Below, piece by piece: positions 21,952 through 30,375 of a stretch of DNA of 32,669 bases (positions are counted from its first letter, which is position 1; each line of letters begins with the position of its first letter). The translations under genes and the position numbers were made by a program. The notes beneath the pieces were generated by a model, which saw only the letters and a program-made list of their open reading frames with translations, had not been told where the DNA came from and ran no database searches. The DNA comes from Magnetovibrio sp. (GTDB taxonomy: Bacteria > Pseudomonadota > Alphaproteobacteria > Rhodospirillales > Casp-alpha2), in contig JAPPPF010000063.1 in the NCBI GenBank assembly GCA_028817665.1, positions 1-32,669 on the forward strand. Direction: 5' to 3'.

Positions 21952-21967
21952 TGTGGCAAATGTCACA
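21952..21967. promoter_or_regulatory. CRP/FNR-like palindrome in a divergent intergenic region
   Basis: TGTGG-CAAATG-TCACA matches the CRP-type consensus TGTGA-N6-TCACA at nine of ten half-site bases with exact spacing. It lies in the 186-base region between the divergent nitroreductase and secreted-protein genes, where an AT-rich stretch (TTCCGTTATTAAGTTACC) also stands. A CRP/FNR-family operator is an inference. Confidence 0.45.
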
Positions 21968-22067
21968 CCCGGAGAACTTTTTTCCGTTATTAAGTTACCT
22001 AGGGAAAGTGGCGCGGGTCCGCGTCTGGGCCACGGGTTTCGATTTGGGGATGCCAGGAGGGGTTGTC

Positions 22068-23327
22068 GTGACCAGTGCTTTCGTTCGCCTTTTTCACATG
22101 ATCATCCGTCGTTTCCGCGCCGCGGCCCTGGGGCTCGCGGCGTTGTTGATTTTGGCCATCGCCATGCCGCAGGCCGGCGCCGCGACGTTCGCCGAGGACG
22201 CGCAAGCCGCCGCCGCCAAGGGCTCCGTCAAGCTCAACGACATTCCGGCGATCAAGAGTTTTCTCGGCAAGTTCGGCGCCCGGAAGCTCGGCAACCTGCA
22301 GCTCAACAACGCCAAGTTCGAGGGCGGCGTCCTTAAGGCAGACGTCAAGTTCATCAACATCAACTGGCGCTTCACGGCCTATTCGGGCGGCACCCTCAAG
22401 AACACCTTCTTCACCTTCGGCCCGACCAGCACCGTCAGCTTCAAGAAGATGTTCAAGAAGGTGCCGGGCATCGAATTGCTCGACATTCTCGTCTTCGACG
22501 ACCAGATGCTGGCCATCGCCGGCGCCGACCTGGAAATCGACGCCGGCGACCTGCCGGACGGCGCGCGGGGAGAGATCGACCGCTTCTACGAGGGCGGCGA
22601 CGACTACACCTTCGAGATCGCGCAGGGCCTGAAGCTGTTCGGCGCGCTCGACCTCGGCAAGGCCAAGGCCCTCAGCGACGCGATCAAGTTCCTCGGCGGC
22701 AAGTCGTCGAAGGTGCAACTCACGGCGGCGCTCTCCACCAGCGTATTGGACGCCATGCTCGGCGGCAGCCTGCCGAAACCGGAAATGACGCTGACGGCGG
22801 CGCTCCCGACCTTCCGGCCGAAGATCGGCGGCCTCATCCAGTTGCCGGCGAACGTCCAGTTCAGCTTCAACTCCTCGCTGTCGACGGAAGGCGCGTCGGT
22901 CGGCTTCGCCGGCACCACGGATTTCAAGATCGGCGGACAGACCGTGCCGATGACGCTGCAGGAATCAATCACGCTGGACACCTCCGGCGCGCCGGAGATC
23001 GGCGTGACGCTGTCGATCTTCGAGGGCGAGCCCTGGAAGAAGGCCTTCGGCCTCAAGTTCCTGACCATCGAGGACTACGCCATGGAGATGACCGCCGACG
23101 CCAGCGGCACGCTGTCCGTCGGCACCAGCGGCAAGACCTCCATCGGCGGCAAGACCTTCGACGTCGCCACCTCGGCCCAGATCGGCACGACGACGGCCGG
23201 GTTCCGGCTCGTGACCCGGCACTCCAACCAGTGCCTGGACATTTCCGGCGGCAACAAGAACAACAAGGGCGCCTATATTCAGTGGTCCTGCCACAACGGC
23301 GGCAATCAATTGTTCAAGTTCTATTGA
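22068..23327 (+). CDS. Secreted protein of unknown function with a C-terminal ricin-B-like repeat
   Basis: I do not recognise the main family. From the GTG at 22068, with GGAGG seven bases upstream, the product is 419 residues. An alternative ATG lies at 22098. A signal peptide is clear (FRAAALGLAALLILAIAMP then QAGA), preceded by an RR pair. Residues about 40-370 are rich in short alternating hydrophobic stretches and Gly/Thr/Ser, suggesting beta structure. The last 45 residues resemble one repeat of a ricin-type beta-trefoil lectin: FRLVTRHSNQCLDISGG, then IQWSC and GGNQLFKF. The only two cysteines of the mature protein are in this repeat and are placed like its disulfide. A full lectin needs three repeats, so the tail is either a vestige or a lone module. 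It sits between the divergent nitroreductase and the CE4 deacetylase. Confidence 0.8.
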   Translation: MTSAFVRLFHMIIRRFRAAALGLAALLILAIAMPQAGAATFAEDAQAAAAKGSVKLNDIPAIKSFLGKFGARKLGNLQLNNAKFEGGVLKADVKFININWRFTAYSGGTLKNTFFTFGPTSTVSFKKMFKKVPGIELLDILVFDDQMLAIAGADLEIDAGDLPDGARGEIDRFYEGGDDYTFEIAQGLKLFGALDLGKAKALSDAIKFLGGKSSKVQLTAALSTSVLDAMLGGSLPKPEMTLTAALPTFRPKIGGLIQLPANVQFSFNSSLSTEGASVGFAGTTDFKIGGQTVPMTLQESITLDTSGAPEIGVTLSIFEGEPWKKAFGLKFLTIEDYAMEMTADASGTLSVGTSGKTSIGGKTFDVATSAQIGTTTAGFRLVTRHSNQCLDISGGNKNNKGAYIQWSCHNGGNQLFKFY

Positions 23328-23349
23328 CCGCCGGGATCGCCGCTGAACG

Positions 23350-23387
23350 CCGCCGGCCGATTGATCACGAATTCGGCGGGGTTTCTC
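23350..23387 (+). terminator. Possible weak terminator after the secreted-protein gene
   Basis: CCGCCG (23350-23355) pairs with CGGCGG (23374-23379) across an 18-base loop and is followed by GGTTTCTCT. The loop is long and the T-run interrupted, so this is a weak candidate. Confidence 0.25.
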
Positions 23388-23407
23388 TAACACCTTGTGT
23401 TTCCTGC

Positions 23408-24457
23408 ATGAATCGGAATAATCGGTTTATGGACATTTGGCAGGTTCGTAATCGCATATGGGGTCTTGGGCTGCTCGCCCTGGCGGTCATGGGAATACCG
23501 GCGGCGGCGGCGGCCGCGTCGGCGGCGGTCATCTTGATGTATCACCGGTTCGGCGAGACCGATTTTCCCGCCACCAACACCACCATCGAGCAGCTGGAAA
23601 CCCATATCCAGGAACTCAAGACCGGCGGCTATGAAGTGATGTCCGTCGGGCAGATCGTCAACCGGATGAGCACCGGCGAGGCGCTTCCCGACCGCACCGT
23701 CGGTATCACCATCGACGACGGCTACAAGTCCATCTACACGGTCGCCTGGCCGCGCTTCAAGGCGGCCGGCCTGCCGTTCACGGTGTTCGTCGCCACCGGC
23801 CACATCGACCAAGGTTCGTCGCGGCACCTCAACTGGGACCAGATCCGCGAGATGCGCGACAGCGGCGTCACCATCGGCCACCATACGGTCTCGCATCTGC
23901 ATATGCCGAATGCCGAGCCAGCCCGCCTGGAACGCGAGATCAAGGACGCCCATGCCCGGTTTCAGGCCGAACTGGGCCAGCAGCCAGGCATCTTCGCCTA
24001 CCCCTATGGCGAGGCCAGCCTGGAAACCGTGGGGATCGTCAAGGCGGCCGGGTTCATCGCCGCCTTCGGCCAGCATTCCGGCGTCATCGGCAGCACCGGT
24101 GACATGTTCTTCCTGCCGCGCTTCGCCATGAACGAGACCTTCGGCGACCTGGCGCGGCTCAAACTCGCGGCCAACGCGCTGCCCCTGCCGGTGACCGACG
24201 TCACCCCGGCCGACCACAAGATCGGCGCCGAGAACCCGCCTGCCATGGGGTTCACGGTCCGCCGCGACATCGGCAATCTGGGTCCGCTTTCGTGTTTCCT
24301 CTCGCACGCCGGCCGGGCGCAGGTGGAGCGGCTGACGCCCCGCGTCGAGGTTCGGGTGGATGCGGCATTCCCGCGCGGCCGGACACGCCTCAACTGCACC
24401 ATGCCGACGGCATCCGGCCGATGGCGGTGGTACGGCCGGCAGTTCTACCGGCCCTGA
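23408..24457 (+). CDS. Exported polysaccharide deacetylase (carbohydrate esterase family 4)
   Basis: This is a CE4/NodB-fold metal-dependent deacetylase of about 349 residues, predicted to act on N- or O-acetylated polysaccharide outside the cytoplasm. A signal-like hydrophobic segment (RIWGLGLLALAVMGIPAAAAAA) precedes VILMYHRFGE. The catalytic motifs are ITIDDGYKS (Asp103, Asp104) and HTVSH (His159, His163), followed by the FAYPYGE motif. About 90 residues after the catalytic domain have no assignment. The track begins 59 codons earlier, inside the preceding gene. ATG at 23408 or 23429 are both possible, and neither has a strong ribosome site. It converges with the Bax-like gene, 33 bases apart. 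Confidence 0.9.
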   Translation: MNRNNRFMDIWQVRNRIWGLGLLALAVMGIPAAAAAASAAVILMYHRFGETDFPATNTTIEQLETHIQELKTGGYEVMSVGQIVNRMSTGEALPDRTVGITIDDGYKSIYTVAWPRFKAAGLPFTVFVATGHIDQGSSRHLNWDQIREMRDSGVTIGHHTVSHLHMPNAEPARLEREIKDAHARFQAELGQQPGIFAYPYGEASLETVGIVKAAGFIAAFGQHSGVIGSTGDMFFLPRFAMNETFGDLARLKLAANALPLPVTDVTPADHKIGAENPPAMGFTVRRDIGNLGPLSCFLSHAGRAQVERLTPRVEVRVDAAFPRGRTRLNCTMPTASGRWRWYGRQFYRP

Positions 24458-24490
24458 CGGCGCTCGAGATTACAAGGGTCGCGCGGTGTC

Positions 24491-25546
24491 CTAGATCAGC
24501 GGCCGCACCGGCCTCGTCCGGCCGCTCAAGCGGGCCCCGTCGAGACGGCTCAGGTTGTTGGCGGTGATGATCGAGCGCAGGGTCTTCACATATTCGCCGC
24601 CGCGCTCCGAATAGCTGGTCAGGGTGTCGACCAGACGCGTGCCGCCGATCTGCCCACCTTTCCGGCGCTGCGATTCCCGCGCAGTCCGGAACCCCCGATA
24701 GGCGCGGTGCGTGTTCAGATTGTTCAGATAGGATCGGACCGAGTGCAACAAGCTCTTGAAGGCCCGCACCCGGTGTTTCTTCCCGGCTTCCCGCTTTTTC
24801 GGCACCAAGCCAAGCGCGTCCGAGAACGTCCATTGGCCGAAGATCGCGTTGCCTTCCTTGGAGAACCGCGAGGTACCCCAGCCGCTCTCCTCCGCCGCCT
24901 GGGCCAGGGCCATCGACGGCGGCACGATATCGACACGGCGCATCAATTCCGACATGTCGCCCCGCTTGACGCCGTAGCGTTCGGTCATGACGATCAGCCA
25001 CAACCGGTCGACGGCCGGCAGTTGCTCGCCCTTTTTCAGGCGCACGGTCAGATCCCAAAGCCGGCGGCGGTCGGCCAACACCTCTTCGTTGACCTGCAAC
25101 ACGAGGGGCAAAATCGTCTTGAAGAAGATCGACTTGCGCAATTTCGTCTCGCGCACCTTGTCGAGGTCCGCGGGCAGGCTGGCGAGGAACAGCCGCGGCA
25201 CTTCGCCGTTGCCGGTCTTCACCGAGTCCAGATCGTAGCCGATCCGCTGGAAGGTCTTCGACAATGCCTTCGCGGTATGGAGGTCGACGGCCCTGTGGCC
25301 GTTGTCCAGGGCGCGGACATCGATGCCGCCGACCAGCGATTCGGCGGCCGTGCCAACCGCCTTGATGCGGACAATCCCCGCCGGCAGCGCCGGTTCGGCG
25401 TCCGCCGACTCGGTCATCGGAAATTCGAGGGTGGCTTTCGGGGCCGCTGTTTCGGAGCGTGGCGGATCAAGCAGCGCCAAGCCGATCAGGCCCGTCACCA
25501 AGGCGCCAGCGGTGAATAGGATGCCGCGTTCAAATCGTCCTGTCAT
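24491..25546 (-). CDS. Bax-type glucosaminidase-domain protein, membrane-anchored
   Basis: This is a predicted peptidoglycan hydrolase of the Bax/glucosaminidase family, 351 residues. An N-terminal membrane segment (about 9-26, LFTAGALVTGLIGLALL) suggests anchoring with the bulk in the periplasm. The catalytic domain occupies about 185-335. The motif VPPSMALAQAAEESGWGTSRF contains the likely catalytic Glu219/Glu220, followed by GNAIFGQWTF and a YLNNLNTHRAYRGFR segment. Residues 55-180 are of uncertain fold. The ATG at 25546 has GGAAGG four bases upstream. A long leader (about 230 bases) lies between it and a consensus-like promoter overlapped by a Fur-like palindrome. The neighbouring CE4 deacetylase is convergent. 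Confidence 0.88.
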   Translation of the reverse strand: MTGRFERGILFTAGALVTGLIGLALLDPPRSETAAPKATLEFPMTESADAEPALPAGIVRIKAVGTAAESLVGGIDVRALDNGHRAVDLHTAKALSKTFQRIGYDLDSVKTGNGEVPRLFLASLPADLDKVRETKLRKSIFFKTILPLVLQVNEEVLADRRRLWDLTVRLKKGEQLPAVDRLWLIVMTERYGVKRGDMSELMRRVDIVPPSMALAQAAEESGWGTSRFSKEGNAIFGQWTFSDALGLVPKKREAGKKHRVRAFKSLLHSVRSYLNNLNTHRAYRGFRTARESQRRKGGQIGGTRLVDTLTSYSERGGEYVKTLRSIITANNLSRLDGARLSGRTRPVRPLI

Positions 25547-25600
25547 GATACCTTCCGGCTTACAATCCCAATTTCAAGAGCCATGCGTCATCGCCCGTCA

Positions 25601-25618
25601 CGACGGAATTTTCCGTCG
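25601..25618 (-). other. Hairpin in the leader of the Bax-like gene
   Basis: CGACGGA and TCCGTCG form a perfect seven-pair stem with a four-base A/T loop, about 55 bases before the start codon. No T-run follows on the minus strand. Further upstream in the leader, GTGT-GCT-ACAC inside a GGTG...CACC pair is a second, weaker structure. Confidence 0.45.
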
Positions 25619-25776
25619 CCCAAACGACTATTCTTCCCTGGGGGTGGTACCGTTCGCTCTTCTCCCCGTCGTGGAACGAATCGGAACCTCTGGCCGGCTT
25701 TTTGTTGGTGACAGCGTGTAGCACACCGGCACCAAAAATTCACCTTGTTTGTCTCACCCTAAAACTATTGTTGCAG

Positions 25777-25812
25777 TGCAAAATAATTTATTGCAACGCA
25801 GCAAATTGTCAA
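25777..25812 (-). promoter_or_regulatory. Consensus-like promoter overlapped by a Fur/Mur-like palindrome
   Basis: On the minus strand a perfect TTGACA (plus 25807-25812) is followed after 16 bases by TAAATT (plus 25785-25790). The -10 is fully covered by the 19-base near-palindrome TGCAAAATAATTTATTGCA (25777-25795, plus strand), with TGCAA/TTGCA arms. A further TTGCA stands at 25771. The arms resemble alphaproteobacterial Fur/Mur operators as I recall them, and a fur gene is in this window; repression by that Fur is inference. The promoter points to the Bax-like gene, about 230 bases away. Confidence 0.55.
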
Positions 25813-25833
25813 GCTCTCCGTTCGATATATATC

Positions 25834-26385
25834 CTACTCGACGGCCCGGACTTCCTGGACTTCCGGTACGTAGTAGCGAAGCATGTTCTCGATGCCGTGT
25901 TTCAGCGTCGCCGTCGAACTCGGGCAGCCGGCGCACGCGCCCTGCATGTGCAGATACACGATCCCGTCCTCGAACCCCTTGTAGACGATGTCGCCGCCGT
26001 CCTGGGCGACCGCGGGCCGGACCCGCGTATCGATCAGTTCGCGAATTTGAGTGACCACCTCGTCGTCGTCGCCGTCCGTTTCGTCGGCATCGCCCGCGGC
26101 GGCCTCGATCACCGGTCGGCCAGACTGGAAGTGCTCCATGATGGCGCCGAGAATCAAGGGCTTCATGACGTCCCAGTCCTTGTCGCCGGACTTCGTCACG
26201 GTGATGAAGTCGGCACCCAGGAACACGCCGATGACACCTTCGGTGGCGAACAGTGATTGCGCCAGGGGGGATGATCCGGCTTCATCCGGCGCCGCGAAAT
26301 TGGCGGTTCCCGTGTCCATGACCTGACTGCCCGGCAGGAACTTAAGGGTCGCCGGATTGGGGGTGCCTTCGGTCTGAATAAACAT
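25834..26385 (-). CDS. nfuA: NifU-family iron-sulfur scaffold/carrier protein (NfuA-like)
   Basis: Nfu proteins hold and transfer [4Fe-4S] clusters to client enzymes. The 183-residue protein has the Nfu N-terminal domain (about 1-88, MFIQTEGTPNPATLKFLPG), an acidic linker (about 98-110), and the NifU C-terminal domain with the cluster ligands in GACAGCPSS (Cys151, Cys154). The chosen ATG at 26385 has GGAG five bases upstream; the track starts 14 codons earlier. The gene is followed by the Fur-like promoter region on its 3' side and preceded by a 167-base spacer with a TATAAT box. MiaB in this window is one plausible type of client (4Fe-4S), though specificity is unknown. Confidence 0.93.
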   Translation of the reverse strand: MFIQTEGTPNPATLKFLPGSQVMDTGTANFAAPDEAGSSPLAQSLFATEGVIGVFLGADFITVTKSGDKDWDVMKPLILGAIMEHFQSGRPVIEAAAGDADETDGDDDEVVTQIRELIDTRVRPAVAQDGGDIVYKGFEDGIVYLHMQGACAGCPSSTATLKHGIENMLRYYVPEVQEVRAVE

Positions 26386-26486
26386 GGAGTCTCCTTCTCG
26401 GCGCGAACGTCGCGCGCTTGCGGTCACGCGTTCAAGAGATGGGGTCGGCCGCGATGCGGATCAAGGCCGAGCCCGTGGCGGGTCAT

Positions 26487-26492
26487 ATTATA
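26487..26492 (-). promoter_or_regulatory. TATAAT box upstream of nfuA
   Basis: A perfect TATAAT on the minus strand lies about 100 bases before the nfuA ATG, in the spacer after trpS. No good -35 is seen at 16-18 bases, so an activator may be needed or the match may be chance. Confidence 0.35.
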
Positions 26493-26552
26493 ACCGAGGT
26501 GATCCACGACCACAGCCGGAAATTCGACATAGGCCGGGGGTCGGGGGGAGTC

Positions 26553-27554
26553 TCAAGGGCGAAGGAAGCCGACCACGTCCTGGACCTCGGCGATTACCGG
26601 GGCCGCCAAATCGCGGGCCTTTTCCGCGCCGATTCGCAGCACCGCGTCGAGTTGCGCCGCGTCGTCCATGAGGCGCTTCATCTCGCCCTGGATGGGGCTC
26701 AGCCGCTCGACCGCGAGATCCGCCAGGGCCGGCTTGAAGGCACCGAAGCCCTGGCCGCCGTACTCCGCCAGCACCGCTTGCGCGTCGCTGTCATTGAGGG
26801 CCGCGTAGATGCCAACCAGGTTGGCCGCCTCCGAGCGCCCGGCCAGTCCGGCCGGTTCGCTCGGCAGCGCGTCGGGGTCGGTGCGTGCCTTCTTGATCTT
26901 CCGCGCGATGGCGTCCGCGTCGTCGGTCATGTTGATGCGGGAATTGTCCGAGGGGTCCGACTTCGACATCTTGGCGCCGCCGTCCTTCAGCGACATGACC
27001 CGGGTCGCGGCACCGAAGATCAGCGGCTCGACGATCGGGAACAGATCGACCCCGTAGTCGTGGTTGAACTTCGTCGCGATGTCGCGGGCCAGCTCCAGGT
27101 GCTGCTTCTGGTCCTCGCCGACCGGCACGTGGGTGCCCTTGTAGGCGAGGATGTCGGCGGCCATCAGGTTCGGGTAGGCGTAGAGCCCGACGGAGGCGCG
27201 CTCCTTGTCCTTGCCGGCCTTTTCCTTGAACTGGGTCATGCGCTCGAGCCAGCCGAGACGGGCGACGCAATTGAAGATCCAGGCGAGCTCCGCGTGCGCC
27301 GATACCTGGCTCTGGTTGAAGATGATGTTCTTGTCGGCATCGACGCCGGCGGCGATCATCGCCGCCGCGGTCTCGCGCGTGTTGGCGCGCAAGGCGTCGG
27401 GATCCTGCCAGACGGTGATGGCGTGCAGGTCGACGACGCAGAACAGGCAGTCGCCGAACTCGTCCTGCAGCCGGACCCAGTTGCGGATCGCGCCGAGATA
27501 GTTGCCGAGATGCAAGTTGCCGGTCGGCTGGACGCCGGAGAAAATTCGCTTCAT
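26553..27554 (-). CDS. trpS: Tryptophanyl-tRNA synthetase
   Basis: TrpRS charges tRNA-Trp; it is a class I enzyme. From [20 protein letters not shown] the protein is 333 residues, the normal bacterial length. The HIGH-type motif is GNLHLGN and the KMSKS loop is [10 protein letters not shown]. Segments such as [12 protein letters not shown] and [18 protein letters not shown] are typical. The track begins 49 codons earlier inside the murJ tail; the ATG at 27554 has GGGAG four bases upstream. It lies 49 bases after murJ; the murJ-trpS pair is common in alphaproteobacteria. Confidence 0.97.
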   Translation of the reverse strand: MKRIFSGVQPTGNLHLGNYLGAIRNWVRLQDEFGDCLFCVVDLHAITVWQDPDALRANTRETAAAMIAAGVDADKNIIFNQSQVSAHAELAWIFNCVARLGWLERMTQFKEKAGKDKERASVGLYAYPNLMAADILAYKGTHVPVGEDQKQHLELARDIATKFNHDYGVDLFPIVEPLIFGAATRVMSLKDGGAKMSKSDPSDNSRINMTDDADAIARKIKKARTDPDALPSEPAGLAGRSEAANLVGIYAALNDSDAQAVLAEYGGQGFGAFKPALADLAVERLSPIQGEMKRLMDDAAQLDAVLRIGAEKARDLAAPVIAEVQDVVGFLRP

Positions 27555-27603
27555 CGGTCTCCCTTCCAATGGCGCCGTTTTATGGCCGCTCGCGTCATCG
27601 GGG

Positions 27604-29169
27604 TCAAGCGGCGTCGGGGCCGTCCGGGACGCGCCGAACCAGCGCCTTGAGCTCGCCCAGGCGGGCCGCGCCGAACAGGTGCGCGAGGCCGGCGTAGGCA
27701 AGGAGGCCGACGGCGATCAAGGCGGCCAGCGCCGGGATATGTTCCGGGCAGGGCCCGGTGCAGGCGGGCGCGACGAGGCGCTCGGCCGCGAACAGGACGG
27801 CGCCCATGCCGAGACTGGCCCAGACGATCTTCGGTCCGCGCTCCGCCAGCCGCTTGTCGACGCTCAACTGGCCCCGGCGCTTCAGCTCCCGGGCCAGCCA
27901 GCCGGCGTTGATCCAGGCCGCCGCCGACGAAGCCAGGGCGATGCCGACGTGCCCCCAGACCTGCATCAGCACGAGGTTGAGGGCAATGTTGGCGAGCATC
28001 GACCAGGCGGCGATCTTGACCGGTGTCTTGGTGTCCTCGCGGGCGAAGTAGCCGGGCGTCAGCACCCGGATCAGGACATAGGCGGGCAACCCCGTGGCAT
28101 AGGCCATCAACGCGCTTGCCGTCGCCGCCGTGTCCGTGGCGGTGAAGGCGCCGCGCTCGAACAGCACGGTGACGATCGGTAGCGCGATGACCAAAAGCGC
28201 CACCGCCGCCGGCAGGGTCAGCAGCAGCGCGAATTCGAGGCCCCGGTTCTGGCTGGCCCCGGCGGCCGCATCGTCGCCGGCGGCGAGTTGCCGCGACTGG
28301 TTCGGCAGCAGGGCGGTGCCGACCGCGACCCCGACCACGCCCAGCGGCAATTGGGTGACCCGGTCGGCGTAATAGAGATAGGAGACGGCGCCGTCGGCGA
28401 CCAGCGTGGCCAGGATGGTGCCGATCAGGAGGTTGATCTGGTAGAGGCTGGCGCCGAAGACGACGGGCAGGATCCTGCGGCCGAGGAGGCGGACCTCCGG
28501 AGACAGCCGCGGCCGCGTGAAGCGGACCGGCAGGCCTTCGCGGCGGCAGTGATAGACCAGCCAGGCGAACTGCACCACGCCGGCGGCGAACACGCCCCAC
28601 GATAGCGCGTGACCCGGCGTCGGCGCCTTGTCGGCGAAGCCGAGGAGCGCCGAGATCAAGACGAGGTTCAGCAGAACCGGCGCCGCGGCGGCGGCGGCGA
28701 ATCGCCCCAGCGAGTTGAGCACGCCGGATTGCAGCGAGACCAGCGAGATGAACAACAGATAGGGAAAGGCGATGCGCGACAGTTCGGTCGCCAATTCCAT
28801 CTTGCCCTGGACGGCGTCGAACCCCGGCGCCAGCACGTACATCACCCAGGGCATGGCGAGCTCGATGACGGCGACGAAGCCGGCCAGGATCAGGAACAGC
28901 ACGCTGAACGCCTGGTCGGCGAACGCCTTGGCGCGTTCGCGCCCCTCGGTTTCCAACTGCCCCGAGAAGATCGGCACGAAGGCCGCGGCGAAGGCGCCCT
29001 CCGCGAACAGCCGGCGGAACAGGTTGGGAAACCGGAACGCCACGAAGAAGCAATCGGCGACCGTGCCCGCGCCCAGCACCGCGGCGATCAGGATGTCGCG
29101 GACGAATCCGAAGACGCGGCTCAACATGGTGTAGCCGCCGACCGTGGTGATCGCCTTCAAGAGATTCAT
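27604..29169 (-). CDS. murJ: Lipid II flippase MurJ
   Basis: MurJ (MviN) moves lipid II across the inner membrane for peptidoglycan synthesis. The 521-residue protein is polytopic (about 14 hydrophobic segments expected), beginning [29 protein letters not shown]. It has the conserved [31 protein letters not shown], quoted in part as [15 protein letters not shown], and later VLFERGAFT and [15 protein letters not shown]. These are characteristic MurJ segments. It is separated from the M20 peptidase gene by 55 bases and from trpS by 49. Confidence 0.97.
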   Translation of the reverse strand: MNLLKAITTVGGYTMLSRVFGFVRDILIAAVLGAGTVADCFFVAFRFPNLFRRLFAEGAFAAAFVPIFSGQLETEGRERAKAFADQAFSVLFLILAGFVAVIELAMPWVMYVLAPGFDAVQGKMELATELSRIAFPYLLFISLVSLQSGVLNSLGRFAAAAAAPVLLNLVLISALLGFADKAPTPGHALSWGVFAAGVVQFAWLVYHCRREGLPVRFTRPRLSPEVRLLGRRILPVVFGASLYQINLLIGTILATLVADGAVSYLYYADRVTQLPLGVVGVAVGTALLPNQSRQLAAGDDAAAGASQNRGLEFALLLTLPAAVALLVIALPIVTVLFERGAFTATDTAATASALMAYATGLPAYVLIRVLTPGYFAREDTKTPVKIAAWSMLANIALNLVLMQVWGHVGIALASSAAAWINAGWLARELKRRGQLSVDKRLAERGPKIVWASLGMGAVLFAAERLVAPACTGPCPEHIPALAALIAVGLLAYAGLAHLFGAARLGELKALVRRVPDGPDAA

Positions 29170-29224
29170 GGGCTCTTTGAGTAGCGTCTAAATAAGGCGG
29201 GGAAAAGGCGTTTCGGCGGCGGCC

Positions 29225-30361
<1,137 letters not shown>

Positions 30362-30375
30362 GGCGCGGCGATGGG

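Noticed and set aside
25754-25936. 60-residue minus-strand ORF over the nfuA end and the Fur-like site
   Set aside because: It is mainly an alternate frame of nfuA that runs into the promoter region, with no ribosome site or recognisable domain.
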